Assembly (NCBI RefSeq): GCF_025979885.1
Contig: NZ_CP110139.1
Location: 2,356,001-2,420,000 of the forward strand
Direction: 5' to 3'
From: Hymenobacter sp. YIM 151500-1
GTDB lineage: Bacteria > Bacteroidota > Bacteroidia > Cytophagales > Hymenobacteraceae
Length of the DNA stretch: 64,000 nucleotides
Shown here: positions 40,881-50,286 of the stretch, one piece after another
Numbering within the stretch: the first letter of the stretch is position 1
Layout of the letters: each line of letters opens with the position of its first letter
The notes under the pieces: model-generated
Databases searched by the model: none
What the model was told of the DNA's origin: nothing
What the model saw: only the letters and a program-made list of their open reading frames with translations
Translations under genes and position numbers: made by a program

Positions 40881-42020
40881 TTACTGGAAATACTCCTTCA
40901 CTTTCTCGAAGAAGCCTTTCTCGTTTTTGCCGGGATTGGGCGTGAAGTTGCGCGAGTCGCGCAGGCGCTCCAGCAACTCCCGCTCTTCGCCGGTCACGTT
41001 CTTGGGCGTCCACACGTTCAGGTGAATCAGCTGGTCGCCGCGGCCGTAGCCGTTGATGTCCTTGATGCCTTTGCCACGCAGACGCAGGATTTTGCCCGGC
41101 TGGGTGCCCGGCTCCACCTTAATCTTCACCTTGCCTTCGATGGTCGGCACCTCAATGCTGGCGCCCAGGGCGGCATCTACGAACGAAATGTACTGCTCGA
41201 ACATAATGTTGTTGCCGTCGCGCTTGAGCAGCTCGTGGGGCTCCTCCTCAATCTGAATAAGCAGGTCGCCAGGCACGCCGCCCCGCTCGGGGTAGTTGCC
41301 TTTGCCGTTCATGCTCAGCTGCATCCCCTCGGCCACCCCGGCCGGAATGTTGATTGGAATAACCTCTTCGTGCAGCTGGCGGCCTTCGCCGTGGCAGGTA
41401 TCGCACTTGCTGGTTACGACCTTGCCCTCGCCTTCGCAAGTGGGGCAGGTGCTGGCACTCACCATCTGGCCCAGCATGGTGTTTACCACGCGCTTCACCT
41501 GGCCCTGGCCGTTGCAGGTGCCGCAGGTTTGCAGGTCGGTGCCGTTTTTGGCGCCCGTGCCCGTGCAAGTGGTGCAGGCCACGTAGCGTTTCACCTTGAT
41601 TTTCTTCTCGACCCCGTTGGCGACTTCCTCCAGGTCGAGCTTAAGCTTGATGCGCAGGTTGGAGCCCTTACGCACCCGCCGGCCCTGGCTGCGGCCATTG
41701 CCGCCCCCGAAGAAGCTCTCGAAGCCGCCGCCCCCGAAGATGTCGCCGAACTGGCTGAAGATATCCTCCATGTTAGGGCCAGCGCCGTTGCCGCCCACGC
41801 CTTGGTGGCCGTACCGGTCGTAGCGGGCCCGCTTCTGCTCGTCGCTGAGCACCTCGTACGCTTCAGCGGCTTCCTTGAATTTGTCTTCGGCGGTGGGGTC
41901 GTCCGGGTTTTTATCGGGGTGATACTTGATGGCCACCTTGCGGTAGGCCTTCTTTATCTCCTCCCCCGACGCCGTTTTCGCGACGCCCAGCACCTCGTAA
42001 TAATCTCGCTTCGTTGCCAT
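40881..42020 (-). CDS. dnaJ: Chaperone protein DnaJ
   Basis: This 379-residue type I Hsp40 stimulates DnaK. It has the J-domain with HPD ([17 protein letters not shown]), a Gly/Phe-rich linker (about 75-120), and the zinc-finger region with four CxxCxGxG repeats: [24 protein letters not shown] and CDTCHGEG. The two beta-sandwich C-terminal domains follow. It is downstream of grpE on the same strand with a 125-base gap. dnaK is outside this window. Confidence 0.97.
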   Translation of the reverse strand: MATKRDYYEVLGVAKTASGEEIKKAYRKVAIKYHPDKNPDDPTAEDKFKEAAEAYEVLSDEQKRARYDRYGHQGVGGNGAGPNMEDIFSQFGDIFGGGGFESFFGGGNGRSQGRRVRKGSNLRIKLKLDLEEVANGVEKKIKVKRYVACTTCTGTGAKNGTDLQTCGTCNGQGQVKRVVNTMLGQMVSASTCPTCEGEGKVVTSKCDTCHGEGRQLHEEVIPINIPAGVAEGMQLSMNGKGNYPERGGVPGDLLIQIEEEPHELLKRDGNNIMFEQYISFVDAALGASIEVPTIEGKVKIKVEPGTQPGKILRLRGKGIKDINGYGRGDQLIHLNVWTPKNVTGEERELLERLRDSRNFTPNPGKNEKGFFEKVKEYFQ

Positions 42021-42040
42021 TGTTGTGGGGGTACTAATCC

Positions 42041-42128
42041 GTCATGCTGGGCGCAGCCCCTCGCGTGCCGACGTTGGAATACTAATTCAACGGTGCCACG
42101 CCAAGTGCTCGGGTAAGCTCAGCATGAC
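42041..42128. repeat. Decayed inverted repeat with REP-like ends (dnaJ / grpE gap)
   Basis: The outer ends GTCATGCTG (42041) and CAGCATGAC (42120-42128) pair, and an inner CGTTGGAAT/ATTCAACG pairs weakly. The middle is mismatched. It looks like a decayed pair of the REP-like elements seen nearby. Confidence 0.55.
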
Positions 42129-42144
42129 AACCATTCAATGATAC

Positions 42145-42729
42145 TTACTGGCCCAGCACCACCTTGGCGTGCCGGATTACCCGGTCGCCGAGGTAGTAGC
42201 CTTTTTCTACCTCATCAACAACCTTGCCCTTCAGCTCATCTGTCGGGGCCGGAATTTGGGTAATGGCTTCGTGCAGGTCGGGGTCGAAGGCGCCGCCCCT
42301 GGTTTCCATGGGGGCCAGGCCCTTTTGGCTAAGCGTTTTTTGCAGCTTGCTATAGATAATGTCGATGCTTTCGCGCACGGCATTAGCATCAGCAGTGTCT
42401 CTGGTGTGGTGGCGGGCCCGGTCGAAATCGTCGAGTACGGGTAGCAGGGCCACCATCAGCTCCTGGTTGGCGGTTTTGAACAGGTCGGCGCGCTCCTTGG
42501 TGGTGCGGCGCTTGTAGTTTTCAAACTCGGCGGCCAGGCGCAGGTATTTGTCTTTCAAATCAGCCAGCTCCGTTTCAGCTTTGCCACCCGCCGGTACGGC
42601 TTCCGAGCCCTCTGCCTCCCCTAGTTCAGGAGCATTCGGTTCCTCGGGCAGCTCACCGGCTGCAAAGTTGGTGGCAGAATCCTGGTTGAATTGAACGTCG
42701 TCGGGGTTGGGATAGGTGTTATTAGCCAT
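42145..42729 (-). CDS. grpE: Nucleotide exchange factor GrpE
   Basis: This 194-residue protein releases ADP from DnaK. The start MANNTYPNPDDVQF is preferred; two ATGs further upstream in the frame would add residues without family match. The N-terminus is acidic and disordered, followed by the long helix ELADLKDKYLRLAAEFENYKRRTTKERADLFKTA and the beta domain GAFDPDLHEAITQIPAPTDELKGKVVDEVEKGYYLGDRVIRHAKVVLGQ. It precedes dnaJ. Confidence 0.95.
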   Translation of the reverse strand: MANNTYPNPDDVQFNQDSATNFAAGELPEEPNAPELGEAEGSEAVPAGGKAETELADLKDKYLRLAAEFENYKRRTTKERADLFKTANQELMVALLPVLDDFDRARHHTRDTADANAVRESIDIIYSKLQKTLSQKGLAPMETRGGAFDPDLHEAITQIPAPTDELKGKVVDEVEKGYYLGDRVIRHAKVVLGQ

Positions 42730-42912
42730 GGTTGCGAAGAATCTTCGAAATGGGTTAAATCGGTTAGCCATAGGCAGCCAGAGCAGGCACAAGGAGCCTG
42801 CCAAAGCCCCTTGCCGTGTCAATTTGGCACAACAACCGTAGGTACTTGAGCTTTAGTTCAGACGCAGTGGCCGGTGCGGTGTTCCGGCGTTACAGCCGTG
42901 GTATCCTGCTCG

Positions 42913-43908
42913 CTACTCACTGTGTAAGGCCTGCCAAATCATATCTTTCAGCTGCTGGATATTCTTATTCGTGAGGCTGGAAATGAAGATGCTGGGCACA
43001 TCGGCGGGCAGGCTTTGACGGATTTCGGCTTCCAGTTCCTCATCCAGCATATCCGTTTTGGTGATGGCCAGCAGGCGCTTCTTGTCCAGCAGCTCCGGGT
43101 TGAACTGTTCCAGCTCGCCCAGCAGCACCTGGTACTCGGCCACGATATCAGGCGAGTCGCAGGCAATCATGAACAGCAGGATGGAGTTGCGCTCAATGTG
43201 GCGCAGGAAGCGGTGGCCCAGCCCCCGCCCTTCGGCCGCACCCTCGATGATGCCGGGAATGTCGGCCATCACGAAGGACTTGTAGTCGCGGTAGGGCACC
43301 ACGCCGAGGTTGGGCGTGAGCGTGGTGAAGGCGTAGTCGGCAATCTTAGGCTTGGCCGCCGACACCACCGAGAGCAGGGTGCTCTTGCCGGCGTTGGGAA
43401 AACCCACCAAGCCCACATCGGCCAGCAGCTTCAACTCCAGAATCACCCACTCGTCGATGCCCGGCTCGCCGGGCTGGGCATACTGGGGCGCCTGGTTGGT
43501 GGCCGACTTGAAATGGTCGTTGCCGAGGCCGCCACGGCCACCGGGCGTCAGAATCACGCGCTGGCCGTGCTCGGTGATTTCCACTTTCTTTTCGCCGGTT
43601 TCGGCGTCGCGGGCCACGGTGCCCAGGGGCACCTGAATAATAACGTCTTCGCCCTGGGCGCCGGTGCGCAGGTTTTCGCCCCCGTTTTCGCCGGGCTTGG
43701 CAATCAGGTGCTTCTGGTACTGCAGGTGCAGCAGGGTCCAGAGCTGGGAGTTGCCTTCCAGAATGATGTGGCCGCCGCGGCCGCCGTCGCCGCCGTCGGG
43801 GCCGCCGTTGGGCAGGCCCTTGGCCCGGAAGAAGTGGTGGGAGCCCGCCCCACCCCGGCCCGAACGACAGTTAATCTTTACGTAGTCGATGAAGTTATTG
43901 CTGGCCAT
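42913..43908 (-). CDS. obg: Obg family GTPase
   Basis: This 331-residue GTPase helps assemble the large ribosomal subunit and links growth to nucleotide levels. The glycine-rich Obg fold comes first ([33 protein letters not shown]). The G domain has the P-loop [31 protein letters not shown] and the base motif T-K-T-D. No C-terminal extension (OCT) is present. The start [11 protein letters not shown] was chosen over an ATG further upstream. A perfect REP-pair repeat lies in its upstream gap. Confidence 0.95.
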   Translation of the reverse strand: MASNNFIDYVKINCRSGRGGAGSHHFFRAKGLPNGGPDGGDGGRGGHIILEGNSQLWTLLHLQYQKHLIAKPGENGGENLRTGAQGEDVIIQVPLGTVARDAETGEKKVEITEHGQRVILTPGGRGGLGNDHFKSATNQAPQYAQPGEPGIDEWVILELKLLADVGLVGFPNAGKSTLLSVVSAAKPKIADYAFTTLTPNLGVVPYRDYKSFVMADIPGIIEGAAEGRGLGHRFLRHIERNSILLFMIACDSPDIVAEYQVLLGELEQFNPELLDKKRLLAITKTDMLDEELEAEIRQSLPADVPSIFISSLTNKNIQQLKDMIWQALHSE

Positions 43909-43930
43909 GTTGCGCTTGGATGAAAAAGAA

Positions 43931-44021
43931 CTGTCATCCTGAGCGCAGCGAAGGATCTGAAAAACAGCCACCAGAGCGGGGCTATTGTCCTCCAGATCCT
44001 TCGCTGCGCTCAGGATGACAG
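43931..44021. repeat. Perfect 29-bp inverted repeat of REP-like hairpins (obg / adk gap)
   Basis: Bases 43931-43959 are exactly complementary to 43993-44021. Each arm is one unit: GTC, stem ATCCT/AGGAT, loop GAGC-GCAG-CGA, then CTG. It shows the third stem version seen in the window. Confidence 0.93.
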
Positions 44022-44045
44022 ACGATACTGTTTACGGCTGCGAAG

Positions 44046-44669
44046 TTACGCTTTTACTTCGTCGGTGGCCTGGCGGCTGCTTTCCGAGGTGGCGGGCTGG
44101 TGCTGGTCGATGATGGCGCAAATCTGGCCGAAGATGTCCTCGATGGCGCCGATGCCGTTCAGGGCGTGAAACTTGCGCTGCTCGGCGTAGTAGCCGGCTA
44201 CCTGGGCGGTTTCGGTGTTGTACACCGTCACGCGCTTGCGGATTTTAGTTTCGTCCTGGTCGTCGGGGCGGCCCGAGGTTTTGCCGCGCTCCAGCAGGCG
44301 CTTAACCAGCTCCTCCTCGTCTACTTCCAGCGCCACCATGCACGATACCTTAGTATCGTGCTGGGCCAGCAGCTGGTCGAGGCTTTGAGCCTGGGGCACG
44401 GTGCGCGGGAAGCCGTCGAAGATGAACCCGGCGGCTTGTTTGTTGGCGTTCAGGGCCGAATCAATCATGCCGATTACCACTTCGTCGGGCACTAGCAGGC
44501 CTTCGTCCATGAGCTTTTTGGCCCGCAGGCCTAGTTCGGTGCCCTGGGCAATCTGGGCGCGCAGCAGGTCGCCGGTGGAGAGGTGCACCAGGTTGTAGCG
44601 GGCAATCAGCTTCTGGCTTTGCGTTCCTTTGCCGGCGCCGGGCGGGCCGAAGAGCACGAGATTCAGCAT
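44046..44669 (-). CDS. adk: Adenylate kinase
   Basis: This 207-residue enzyme balances ATP, ADP and AMP. It has the P-loop GPPGAGKGTQS, STGDLLRA, the AMP-binding DGFPRTVPQAQSL and a short LID (RGKTSGRPDDQDETKIRKR) typical of the short form. The C-terminal 20 residues (HQPATSESSRQATDEVKA) are an extra tail. The ATG at 44667-44669 was chosen because the family starts with MLNLVLFGPPG; the frame runs on upstream. TATCTTTC at 44716-44723 resembles a -7 element for it. Confidence 0.95.
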   Translation of the reverse strand: MLNLVLFGPPGAGKGTQSQKLIARYNLVHLSTGDLLRAQIAQGTELGLRAKKLMDEGLLVPDEVVIGMIDSALNANKQAAGFIFDGFPRTVPQAQSLDQLLAQHDTKVSCMVALEVDEEELVKRLLERGKTSGRPDDQDETKIRKRVTVYNTETAQVAGYYAEQRKFHALNGIGAIEDIFGQICAIIDQHQPATSESSRQATDEVKA

Positions 44670-44782
44670 GAGTAGCGGGGTGTTACGCGGAGGAAGGGGG
44701 AAAACGGGGAGGAAAGAAAGATACGGAATCAAGACCAACAAAGTGCGACCCGCCGGCACGCCGGCGAATTTTAGCTAGTGCC

Positions 44783-45322
44783 CTACACCGCTTTGTACAC
44801 GTCAGGATAGTTGCGCCCCAGGCCGTCGTAGTCGAGGCCGTAGCCCACGATGAAGTCGTTGGGGATACGCAGGCCCACGTAGCGGATGGACAGCTCGTGC
44901 TGCAAGCATTCAGGCTTCAAAAACAGCGTGGCTACCTCCAGCGAGGCCGGCTGGTGCTGGCTGAGCTGGCCCAGGAGCTGGTGCATGGTATGGCCCGTAT
45001 CCACAATATCTTCGACGATGACGACGTGGCGCCCGGCCAGCTCCTCGGTCAGGCCCAGCACCTCCTGCACTTGGCCGGTGCTGCTGGTGCCCTGGTAGGA
45101 AGCCACCCGAATAAAGCAGACCTCGCAGGGCAAACTGATGTGCTTCAGCAGGTCGGCCGCAAACATAAAGGAGCCGTTGAGCACCACTACAAACAGCAGC
45201 GTCTGGCCGGCGTAGTCGTGGTTGAGGCGGGTGCCAACCTCCCGCACGGCGGCGGCCAGCTGAGCCGCCGGGAGGTAAGAAGCAAACTGCTTGTTGTGCA
45301 GCGAAATATGATCCGGATTCAT
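44783..45322 (-). CDS. hpt: Hypoxanthine phosphoribosyltransferase
   Basis: This 179-residue enzyme salvages hypoxanthine and guanine to IMP and GMP using PRPP. The PRPP loop reads VVIVEDIVDTGHTMHQLL, the pyrophosphate loop has LNGSFMFAADLL, and the C-terminal purine-contact loop is NDFIVGYGLDYDGLGRNYPDVY. It is followed by adk and obg on the same strand, an order known in other Bacteroidota. Its promoter lies directly next to the hppA terminator. Confidence 0.95.
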   Translation of the reverse strand: MNPDHISLHNKQFASYLPAAQLAAAVREVGTRLNHDYAGQTLLFVVVLNGSFMFAADLLKHISLPCEVCFIRVASYQGTSSTGQVQEVLGLTEELAGRHVVIVEDIVDTGHTMHQLLGQLSQHQPASLEVATLFLKPECLQHELSIRYVGLRIPNDFIVGYGLDYDGLGRNYPDVYKAV

Positions 45323-45356
45323 CCGTGCTAGGGTTTGGCCGAGGAGGGAGGCCGGC

Positions 45357-45364
45357 CAAAGGTA
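45357..45364 (-). promoter_or_regulatory. -7 promoter element TACCTTTG before hpt
   Basis: A perfect TAnnTTTG match lies 34 bases from the hpt ATG. The terminator of the upstream hppA gene ends only seven bases before it. Confidence 0.6.
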
Positions 45365-45371
45365 GCAGAAA

Positions 45372-45402
45372 AAGCCGCCCCTCGGGTGCAGAAGGGCGGC
45401 TT
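45372..45402 (-). terminator. Intrinsic terminator after hppA
   Basis: A 9-bp perfect stem (45372-45380 with 45394-45402, AAGCCGCCC) is followed on the minus strand by TTTTCTGC. It lies 155 bases after the hppA stop and abuts the hpt promoter. Confidence 0.75.
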
Positions 45403-45557
45403 GATCTGGCGTTTTTCGGGGTTGCTTTTGGATTGTTTGCCCGTCGAAGCTAGCTATTCAGGGCTTTCTGCAAGACCGGTGAAGCGGGTTTATCAGCTGA
45501 GCTATGGCTTAGACTCAGCCTAACCAATGAACAACACAAACGATAAACGAGCGGCTT

Positions 45558-47798
45558 CTAGCGGCCCAGCAGCACCAGCACCGATTCGGCAGTGCGGTTG
45601 GTCAGGTCGGCGTACTTCACCTTGGGGCGAATCTGCTCCTGGGTTTTCCGCTCCCACTCGCCGGGCCGGGCTACGCCCTGCTCGGGGGCCGCAATGTGGG
45701 GCGCAATAACCAGGGACACAATGCTCATCAGCTTGATAAGGATGTTCATGCTGGGGCCGGAGGTGTCCTTGAACGGGTCGCCCACCGTGTCGCCGGTCAC
45801 GGAAGCCTTGTGGGCCTCGGAGCCTTTGTACTGCATGGTGCCGTCAATCATTACGCCCTTCTCAAACGACTTCTTGGCATTGTCCCAGGCGCCACCGGCG
45901 TTGCTCTGGAACATAGCCATGAGCACCCCGGCCACCGTAACGCCGGCCAGCGTGCCGCCCAGCACTTCGGGCCCCATGGTGAAGCCCACGATGACGGGCA
46001 CGATGAGGGCAATGGCGCCGGGCAACAGCATTTCGCGGATGGCGGCCTGGGTGCTGATGGCTACGCACTTCTCGTACTCGGGCCGGCCGGTGCCCTCCAT
46101 GATGCCGGGAATCTCGCGGAACTGCCGGCGCACTTCCTGCACCATGGCCATGGCCGCGCGCCCCACCGCCGAAATGGCCAGGGCCGAGAAGATAAACGGA
46201 ATCATGGCGCCCACGAACAGCCCTGCCAGCACGCGGGCATTGCTGATGTCGATCCGGTCGATGTTGGACGTGCCCATGAAGGCCGCAAACAAGGCCAGCG
46301 ACGTGAGAGCCGCCGAGGCAATGGCGAAGCCTTTGCCCGTGGCGGCGGTGGTGTTGCCCACGGCGTCCAGAATATCGGTCCGCTCGCGCACTTCCTTGGG
46401 CAGCTCGCTCATTTCGGCAATGCCGCCGGCATTGTCGGCAATGGGCCCGAAGGCGTCGATGGCCAGCTGCATAGCGGTGGTGGCCATCATCCCGGCTGCG
46501 GCAATGGCTACGCCGTAGAGCCCGGCCGCCTCAAAGCTTAGCACAATGCCCGCCGCCAGCACAAGGATGGGTAGCACGGTGCTTTCCATGCCCACGGCCA
46601 AGCCCCCAATAACGGTGGTGGCGTGCCCCGTGGAGCTTTGGCGCACGATGCTCAGCACGGGCCGCTTGCCCATGGCCGTGTAGTATTCGGTGATAATGCT
46701 CATCAGCGTGCCCACAACCAAGCCCACGAGCACGGCCCAGAACACGTCGGTGGCGGTAAACGGCGCGGCACCGGGCCGGTTGATTACCAGGTCGCCGGCC
46801 GGCAGCATCCATTGAATGAGGAAGTAGGAAGCCACTGCCGACACGCCCACCGATACGTAGTTGCCCAGGTTCAGGGCGCCCTGCACGTTGCCGCCTTCCT
46901 TGACGCGTACCATCAGAATGCCTATCAGCGAAGCCACAATGCCGGCCCCGGCAATAACCATGGGCAGCAGAATCGGCGAGAGGCCCTGAAACTGGTCGCC
47001 GACGGCCACTACTTCGCGGCCCAGCACCATGGTAGCCAGAATAGTAGCCACGTAGGACCCGAATAGGTCGGCGCCCATGCCGGCCACGTCGCCCACGTTG
47101 TCGCCCACGTTGTCGGCGATGGTGGCGGGGTTGCGGGGGTCGTCTTCGGGGATGCCGGCTTCCACCTTGCCCACGAGGTCGGCTCCCACGTCGGCGGCTT
47201 TGGTGTAGATGCCGCCACCCACGCGGGCAAACAGGGCAATGCTTTCAGCCCCGAGCGAGAAGCCAGTCAGTACCTCCAGGGCCGTTTCCATCTCAATGCC
47301 ATTGGCCCCGCCGCCCTTGCTCACGACAAATAGCTGGTAGAAGACAATAAACAACGAGCCCAAGCCCAGCACCGCCAGCCCGGCCACGCCCATGCCCATC
47401 ACCGAGCCCCCGGAAAACGACACGTTCAGGGCCCGGCTCAGGGAAGTGCGGGCCGCCTGGGCTGTACGCACGTTGGCCTTGGTGGCAATCTTCATCCCGA
47501 TGTAGCCGGCCAGCGCCGAAAACACCGCCCCGATGATGAAGGCAATAACGATAACGGGGCTCGACTTTTCGCCGGTGCTGCCCAAGTAGAACAGGAAGAC
47601 GCTGGCCACCAGCCCAAACAAGGCCAGCACGCGGTACTCCGCTTTCAAAAAGGCAATGGCGCCGTCGGCAATGTAGCCGGCAATGGTGCGCATCCGCTCA
47701 TCACCGGCGTCTTGGCGGCTTACCCAGCCCGAACGGAGCCACGTGTACAGCAACGCCAGCACACCCAGTGCCGGCACTACGTAAAGAAAATTCATCAT
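45558..47798 (-). CDS. hppA: Membrane-bound proton/sodium-translocating pyrophosphatase
   Basis: This 746-residue protein with about 16 membrane helices couples pyrophosphate breakdown to ion pumping. It has the catalytic loops [44 protein letters not shown] and [20 protein letters not shown]. The sequence [10 protein letters not shown] places Ala where potassium-independent pumps have Lys, so it is the potassium-dependent type. Whether it pumps H+ or Na+ was not decided. It is monocistronic. Confidence 0.95.
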   Translation of the reverse strand: MMNFLYVVPALGVLALLYTWLRSGWVSRQDAGDERMRTIAGYIADGAIAFLKAEYRVLALFGLVASVFLFYLGSTGEKSSPVIVIAFIIGAVFSALAGYIGMKIATKANVRTAQAARTSLSRALNVSFSGGSVMGMGVAGLAVLGLGSLFIVFYQLFVVSKGGGANGIEMETALEVLTGFSLGAESIALFARVGGGIYTKAADVGADLVGKVEAGIPEDDPRNPATIADNVGDNVGDVAGMGADLFGSYVATILATMVLGREVVAVGDQFQGLSPILLPMVIAGAGIVASLIGILMVRVKEGGNVQGALNLGNYVSVGVSAVASYFLIQWMLPAGDLVINRPGAAPFTATDVFWAVLVGLVVGTLMSIITEYYTAMGKRPVLSIVRQSSTGHATTVIGGLAVGMESTVLPILVLAAGIVLSFEAAGLYGVAIAAAGMMATTAMQLAIDAFGPIADNAGGIAEMSELPKEVRERTDILDAVGNTTAATGKGFAIASAALTSLALFAAFMGTSNIDRIDISNARVLAGLFVGAMIPFIFSALAISAVGRAAMAMVQEVRRQFREIPGIMEGTGRPEYEKCVAISTQAAIREMLLPGAIALIVPVIVGFTMGPEVLGGTLAGVTVAGVLMAMFQSNAGGAWDNAKKSFEKGVMIDGTMQYKGSEAHKASVTGDTVGDPFKDTSGPSMNILIKLMSIVSLVIAPHIAAPEQGVARPGEWERKTQEQIRPKVKYADLTNRTAESVLVLLGR

Positions 47799-47882
47799 AA
47801 ACGGTGGGAAAAGAGAGTGGTGTTAAGGTTGCGAAAAGAACGAATGGGCGGGTAAAATACAGGAAATATATAGACCTTGGTC

Positions 47883-47977
47883 TAGACTTGAGACAGAGAG
47901 AGGTGAGAAGTGAGACTTTCATTCTAGCATCATCAGAACGAAAGTCTTACTTCTCACCTCTCTCTGTCTCAAGTCTA
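47883..47977. repeat. 38-bp inverted repeat (hppA / M42 gap)
   Basis: Bases 47883-47920 pair with 47940-47977 with one mismatch. The arms contain AGAAGTGAGACTTT, as in the repeat at 19673-19773. It ends eight bases before the stop of the M42-like gene. Confidence 0.9.
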
Positions 47978-47984
47978 TCTGAAA

Positions 47985-48899
47985 CTACAGCTCCCGCATC
48001 AGCGCCTGGTAGAGCGCCAGCATACTCGCAATGTCCCGCTTGTCCACGATTTCGTGGGGCGTGTGCACGTTGTCCTCGGGGGCGCCCACGAAGCACCAGT
48101 CCCAGGGCTGGGCGCCGTGCTGCAGTTCTTTGGCGTCGGAGCCGCCGCCGCTTTCTACTTCCAGCTGGTGCGGAATGCCGGCCTGCCGGGCAATGTGCCG
48201 AATGCGCTCCACGTAGCTGCGGCGCGGGATAAGCGAGTCGCGTAGGGAAATTACGCAGCCTTGGCCAGCGTGCACGCCTTCCGTCACCCACGTAATGTCA
48301 GATATCAGCGCCTGGCGTACGTCGTAGGTTTCGTAGATGTGCTTGGCCAGGTAGGCCACCGAGCCGCCACCGTGTTCTTCCCAGCAGCTGAAGGCTACTA
48401 TTCCGTCTTGCAGTGTTTCGCAGAGCCGCAAGGCGTTCCAGACGCCAAGCCGGTTGTCGAGCGTGCAGCTCTGCACGGTGGTGGCGGTTTCGCGGAAGTC
48501 ACAGCGAAAAGTCAGCTCCGTGCCCCGCTCAATTTCGCGGTGGTACCTGTAGCGCAAAGCGCCGGTATTTTTGTCTACTTCCAGCGTGCACTCGATGGGC
48601 CCTTGGGTGTCGTGCCCTACCAGCGGGTAGCCGGTTGCTACATCGGGCCCGCCAATGCGCACCAGCTGGCGGCCGTAGCGCACCGTGAAGCCGATACTGT
48701 CGAGGTGGGCAAACACGGCCGTGCGTGGTGTGCCAAATACTAGAATAATACAATCCTGCAATTCTTCACCCGCCACTATTGTGGGCTGTACCTGCCAGGT
48801 AGCCTGGTGCTGCTGAACGTAGCGCAGAACAAAATCCGTCAAGGGAGCTTCATTACCAGAAGGCGCGGCAATCTGACACAAAGACCGTAAAAGCTGCAT
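47985..48899 (-). CDS. M42/M20-like metallopeptidase
   Basis: This 304-residue protein has a dinuclear-metal peptidase layout. HLDSIGFTVRYG holds the first metal ligands, CTLDNRLGVWNAL holds the bridging Asp, FSCWEEHGGGSVAYLA holds the catalytic/ligand Glu pair, SDITWVTEGVHAG a further Asp and the end VGAPEDNVHTPHEIVDKRD the final His. M42 enzymes are cytoplasmic aminopeptidases that trim peptides; this one is short for the family. No signal peptide is present. Confidence 0.82.
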   Translation of the reverse strand: MQLLRSLCQIAAPSGNEAPLTDFVLRYVQQHQATWQVQPTIVAGEELQDCIILVFGTPRTAVFAHLDSIGFTVRYGRQLVRIGGPDVATGYPLVGHDTQGPIECTLEVDKNTGALRYRYHREIERGTELTFRCDFRETATTVQSCTLDNRLGVWNALRLCETLQDGIVAFSCWEEHGGGSVAYLAKHIYETYDVRQALISDITWVTEGVHAGQGCVISLRDSLIPRRSYVERIRHIARQAGIPHQLEVESGGGSDAKELQHGAQPWDWCFVGAPEDNVHTPHEIVDKRDIASMLALYQALMREL

Positions 48900-48918
48900 G
48901 AGAGGTATGTTATTCGTC

Positions 48919-48926
48919 CAAATCTA
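48919..48926 (-). promoter_or_regulatory. -7 promoter element TAGATTTG before the M42-like gene
   Basis: A perfect TAnnTTTG match lies 19 bases from the ATG at 48897-48899. No TTG is seen at the usual spacing. Confidence 0.5.
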
Positions 48927-49011
48927 GGAGAAAAGCCCTACTTTAGCTTTTCCGTTGGGCTTGTCTGTTTTGCAGCTTTCTATCAGCCTCCGGTTACCAT
49001 CCAACGTGACT

Positions 49012-50271
49012 ATGCTTTCCCGACTCCGTTTTGTCCTGTTGCTGGCCCTCCTCCCCTCCCTGGCGCAGGCGCAACAATCCGGCTCGGCCCCTCCGTCAGT
49101 TCCTGCGCCCGACACGCTCCGGCAGGTGCAGCTGGAAAACGTAGACGTGGCCCCGGCCGCCGTAGATACCAAGGGCTGGCTGCTGCTCGACAAAGACATT
49201 CAAACGGAACTGGAAGGAGCAGTTTTCAACCTGTATAATTTCAAGTACGACAAGGCCGAGCGTCAGTTCCGGTCGTTGCGCCGCCGCTACCCCCACCACC
49301 CCATGCCCTACTTTCTGATGGGCCTGAGCACGTGGTGGAAAATCGTGCCCACCAACCAACAGACCAAGCAGTACGACAAGCTGTTTTTCGCCTATATGGA
49401 CACGGCCATTACCAAAGGCGAAAAGCTGTACGAGGCCGATAACCGCAACTACGAGGCCTGCTTCTTCCTGGCCGCCGCCTATGGCTTCGATGGCCGCCTG
49501 CACGCCGACCGCCGCGACTGGCGCAAAGCCACGGTCAGTGCCAAACGCTCCTTAGACTATCTGGAGAAAAGCAAGGAAGCCAACGGGCTGAGTCCGGAAT
49601 TCCTGTTTGGACAGGCCATTTTCAACTACTACGCCGTCTGGATTCCGGACAATTATCCGCTTCTGAAACCAGTGCTGCTGTTCTTCCCCAAGGGCAACAA
49701 GCAGCTGGGCCTACAACAGCTGCGCAACGTGGCCGACAACGGCTTTTATGTAGCGCCCGAAGCGCGGGTATTCCTCATGAGGATCCTCATGAACGAGGAA
49801 GACAAGCCCGACTTGGCCTTGCCCGTTGCCCGCTACATGGCCACTACCTACCCCGACAATGCGTATTGTCAGCGGTTTTACGCCTTGGCGTGCTTCAACC
49901 AGGGCGAGTACAAGGAGTGCGAGCGGGTCAGCCGAGACATCCTCGACAAATTAAATCAGGGGTTGCCGGGCTACGAGGCCATTAGTGGGCGTTATGCCAC
50001 TTACTTTATGGGCTGGCTGATGCAGAACAAGTATAAGAATATCTCTAAAGCCAGAGATTACTACCAGCGTTGCATCGTCTTTGCCGAAAGCACCGGGGAT
50101 GTGAGCGGAGGCTTTTACCTGTATGCCAACCTGGCTCTGGCCCGCCTCGCCGACAAAGACAAGGACGCCAAAACTGCGGTTCGGTACTACGGCGTCGTGC
50201 GCGACAAATCGGACCGCAAATCGGAACAATACCAGGAGGCGAAAGCGTATTTGAAGAAAAACCGCCAGTAG
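49012..50271 (+). CDS. TPR-repeat exported protein
   Basis: This 419-residue protein has a signal peptide (MLSRLRFVLLLALLPSLAQAQQ). A helical repeat domain follows: LYNFKYDKAERQFRSLRRRYPHHPMPYFLMGL, YEADNRNYEACFFLAAAYGFDGRL, ARYMATTYPDNAYCQRFYALACFNQGEYKECERVSRDIL and NISKARDYYQRCIVFAES, consistent with TPR helices. Such proteins scaffold envelope complexes. It stands at the start of the glycan locus, 15 bases before the membrane protein at 50287, so they are probably co-transcribed. Confidence 0.75.
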   Translation: MLSRLRFVLLLALLPSLAQAQQSGSAPPSVPAPDTLRQVQLENVDVAPAAVDTKGWLLLDKDIQTELEGAVFNLYNFKYDKAERQFRSLRRRYPHHPMPYFLMGLSTWWKIVPTNQQTKQYDKLFFAYMDTAITKGEKLYEADNRNYEACFFLAAAYGFDGRLHADRRDWRKATVSAKRSLDYLEKSKEANGLSPEFLFGQAIFNYYAVWIPDNYPLLKPVLLFFPKGNKQLGLQQLRNVADNGFYVAPEARVFLMRILMNEEDKPDLALPVARYMATTYPDNAYCQRFYALACFNQGEYKECERVSRDILDKLNQGLPGYEAISGRYATYFMGWLMQNKYKNISKARDYYQRCIVFAESTGDVSGGFYLYANLALARLADKDKDAKTAVRYYGVVRDKSDRKSEQYQEAKAYLKKNRQ

Positions 50272-50286
50272 CGAATTGCTTTCTTC

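Noticed and set aside
40653-42116. 487-residue open frame on the plus strand opposite dnaJ
   Set aside because: It is antisense to a certain dnaJ gene, rich in Ala/Gly/His/Leu with no family match, as expected for a high-GC shadow frame.
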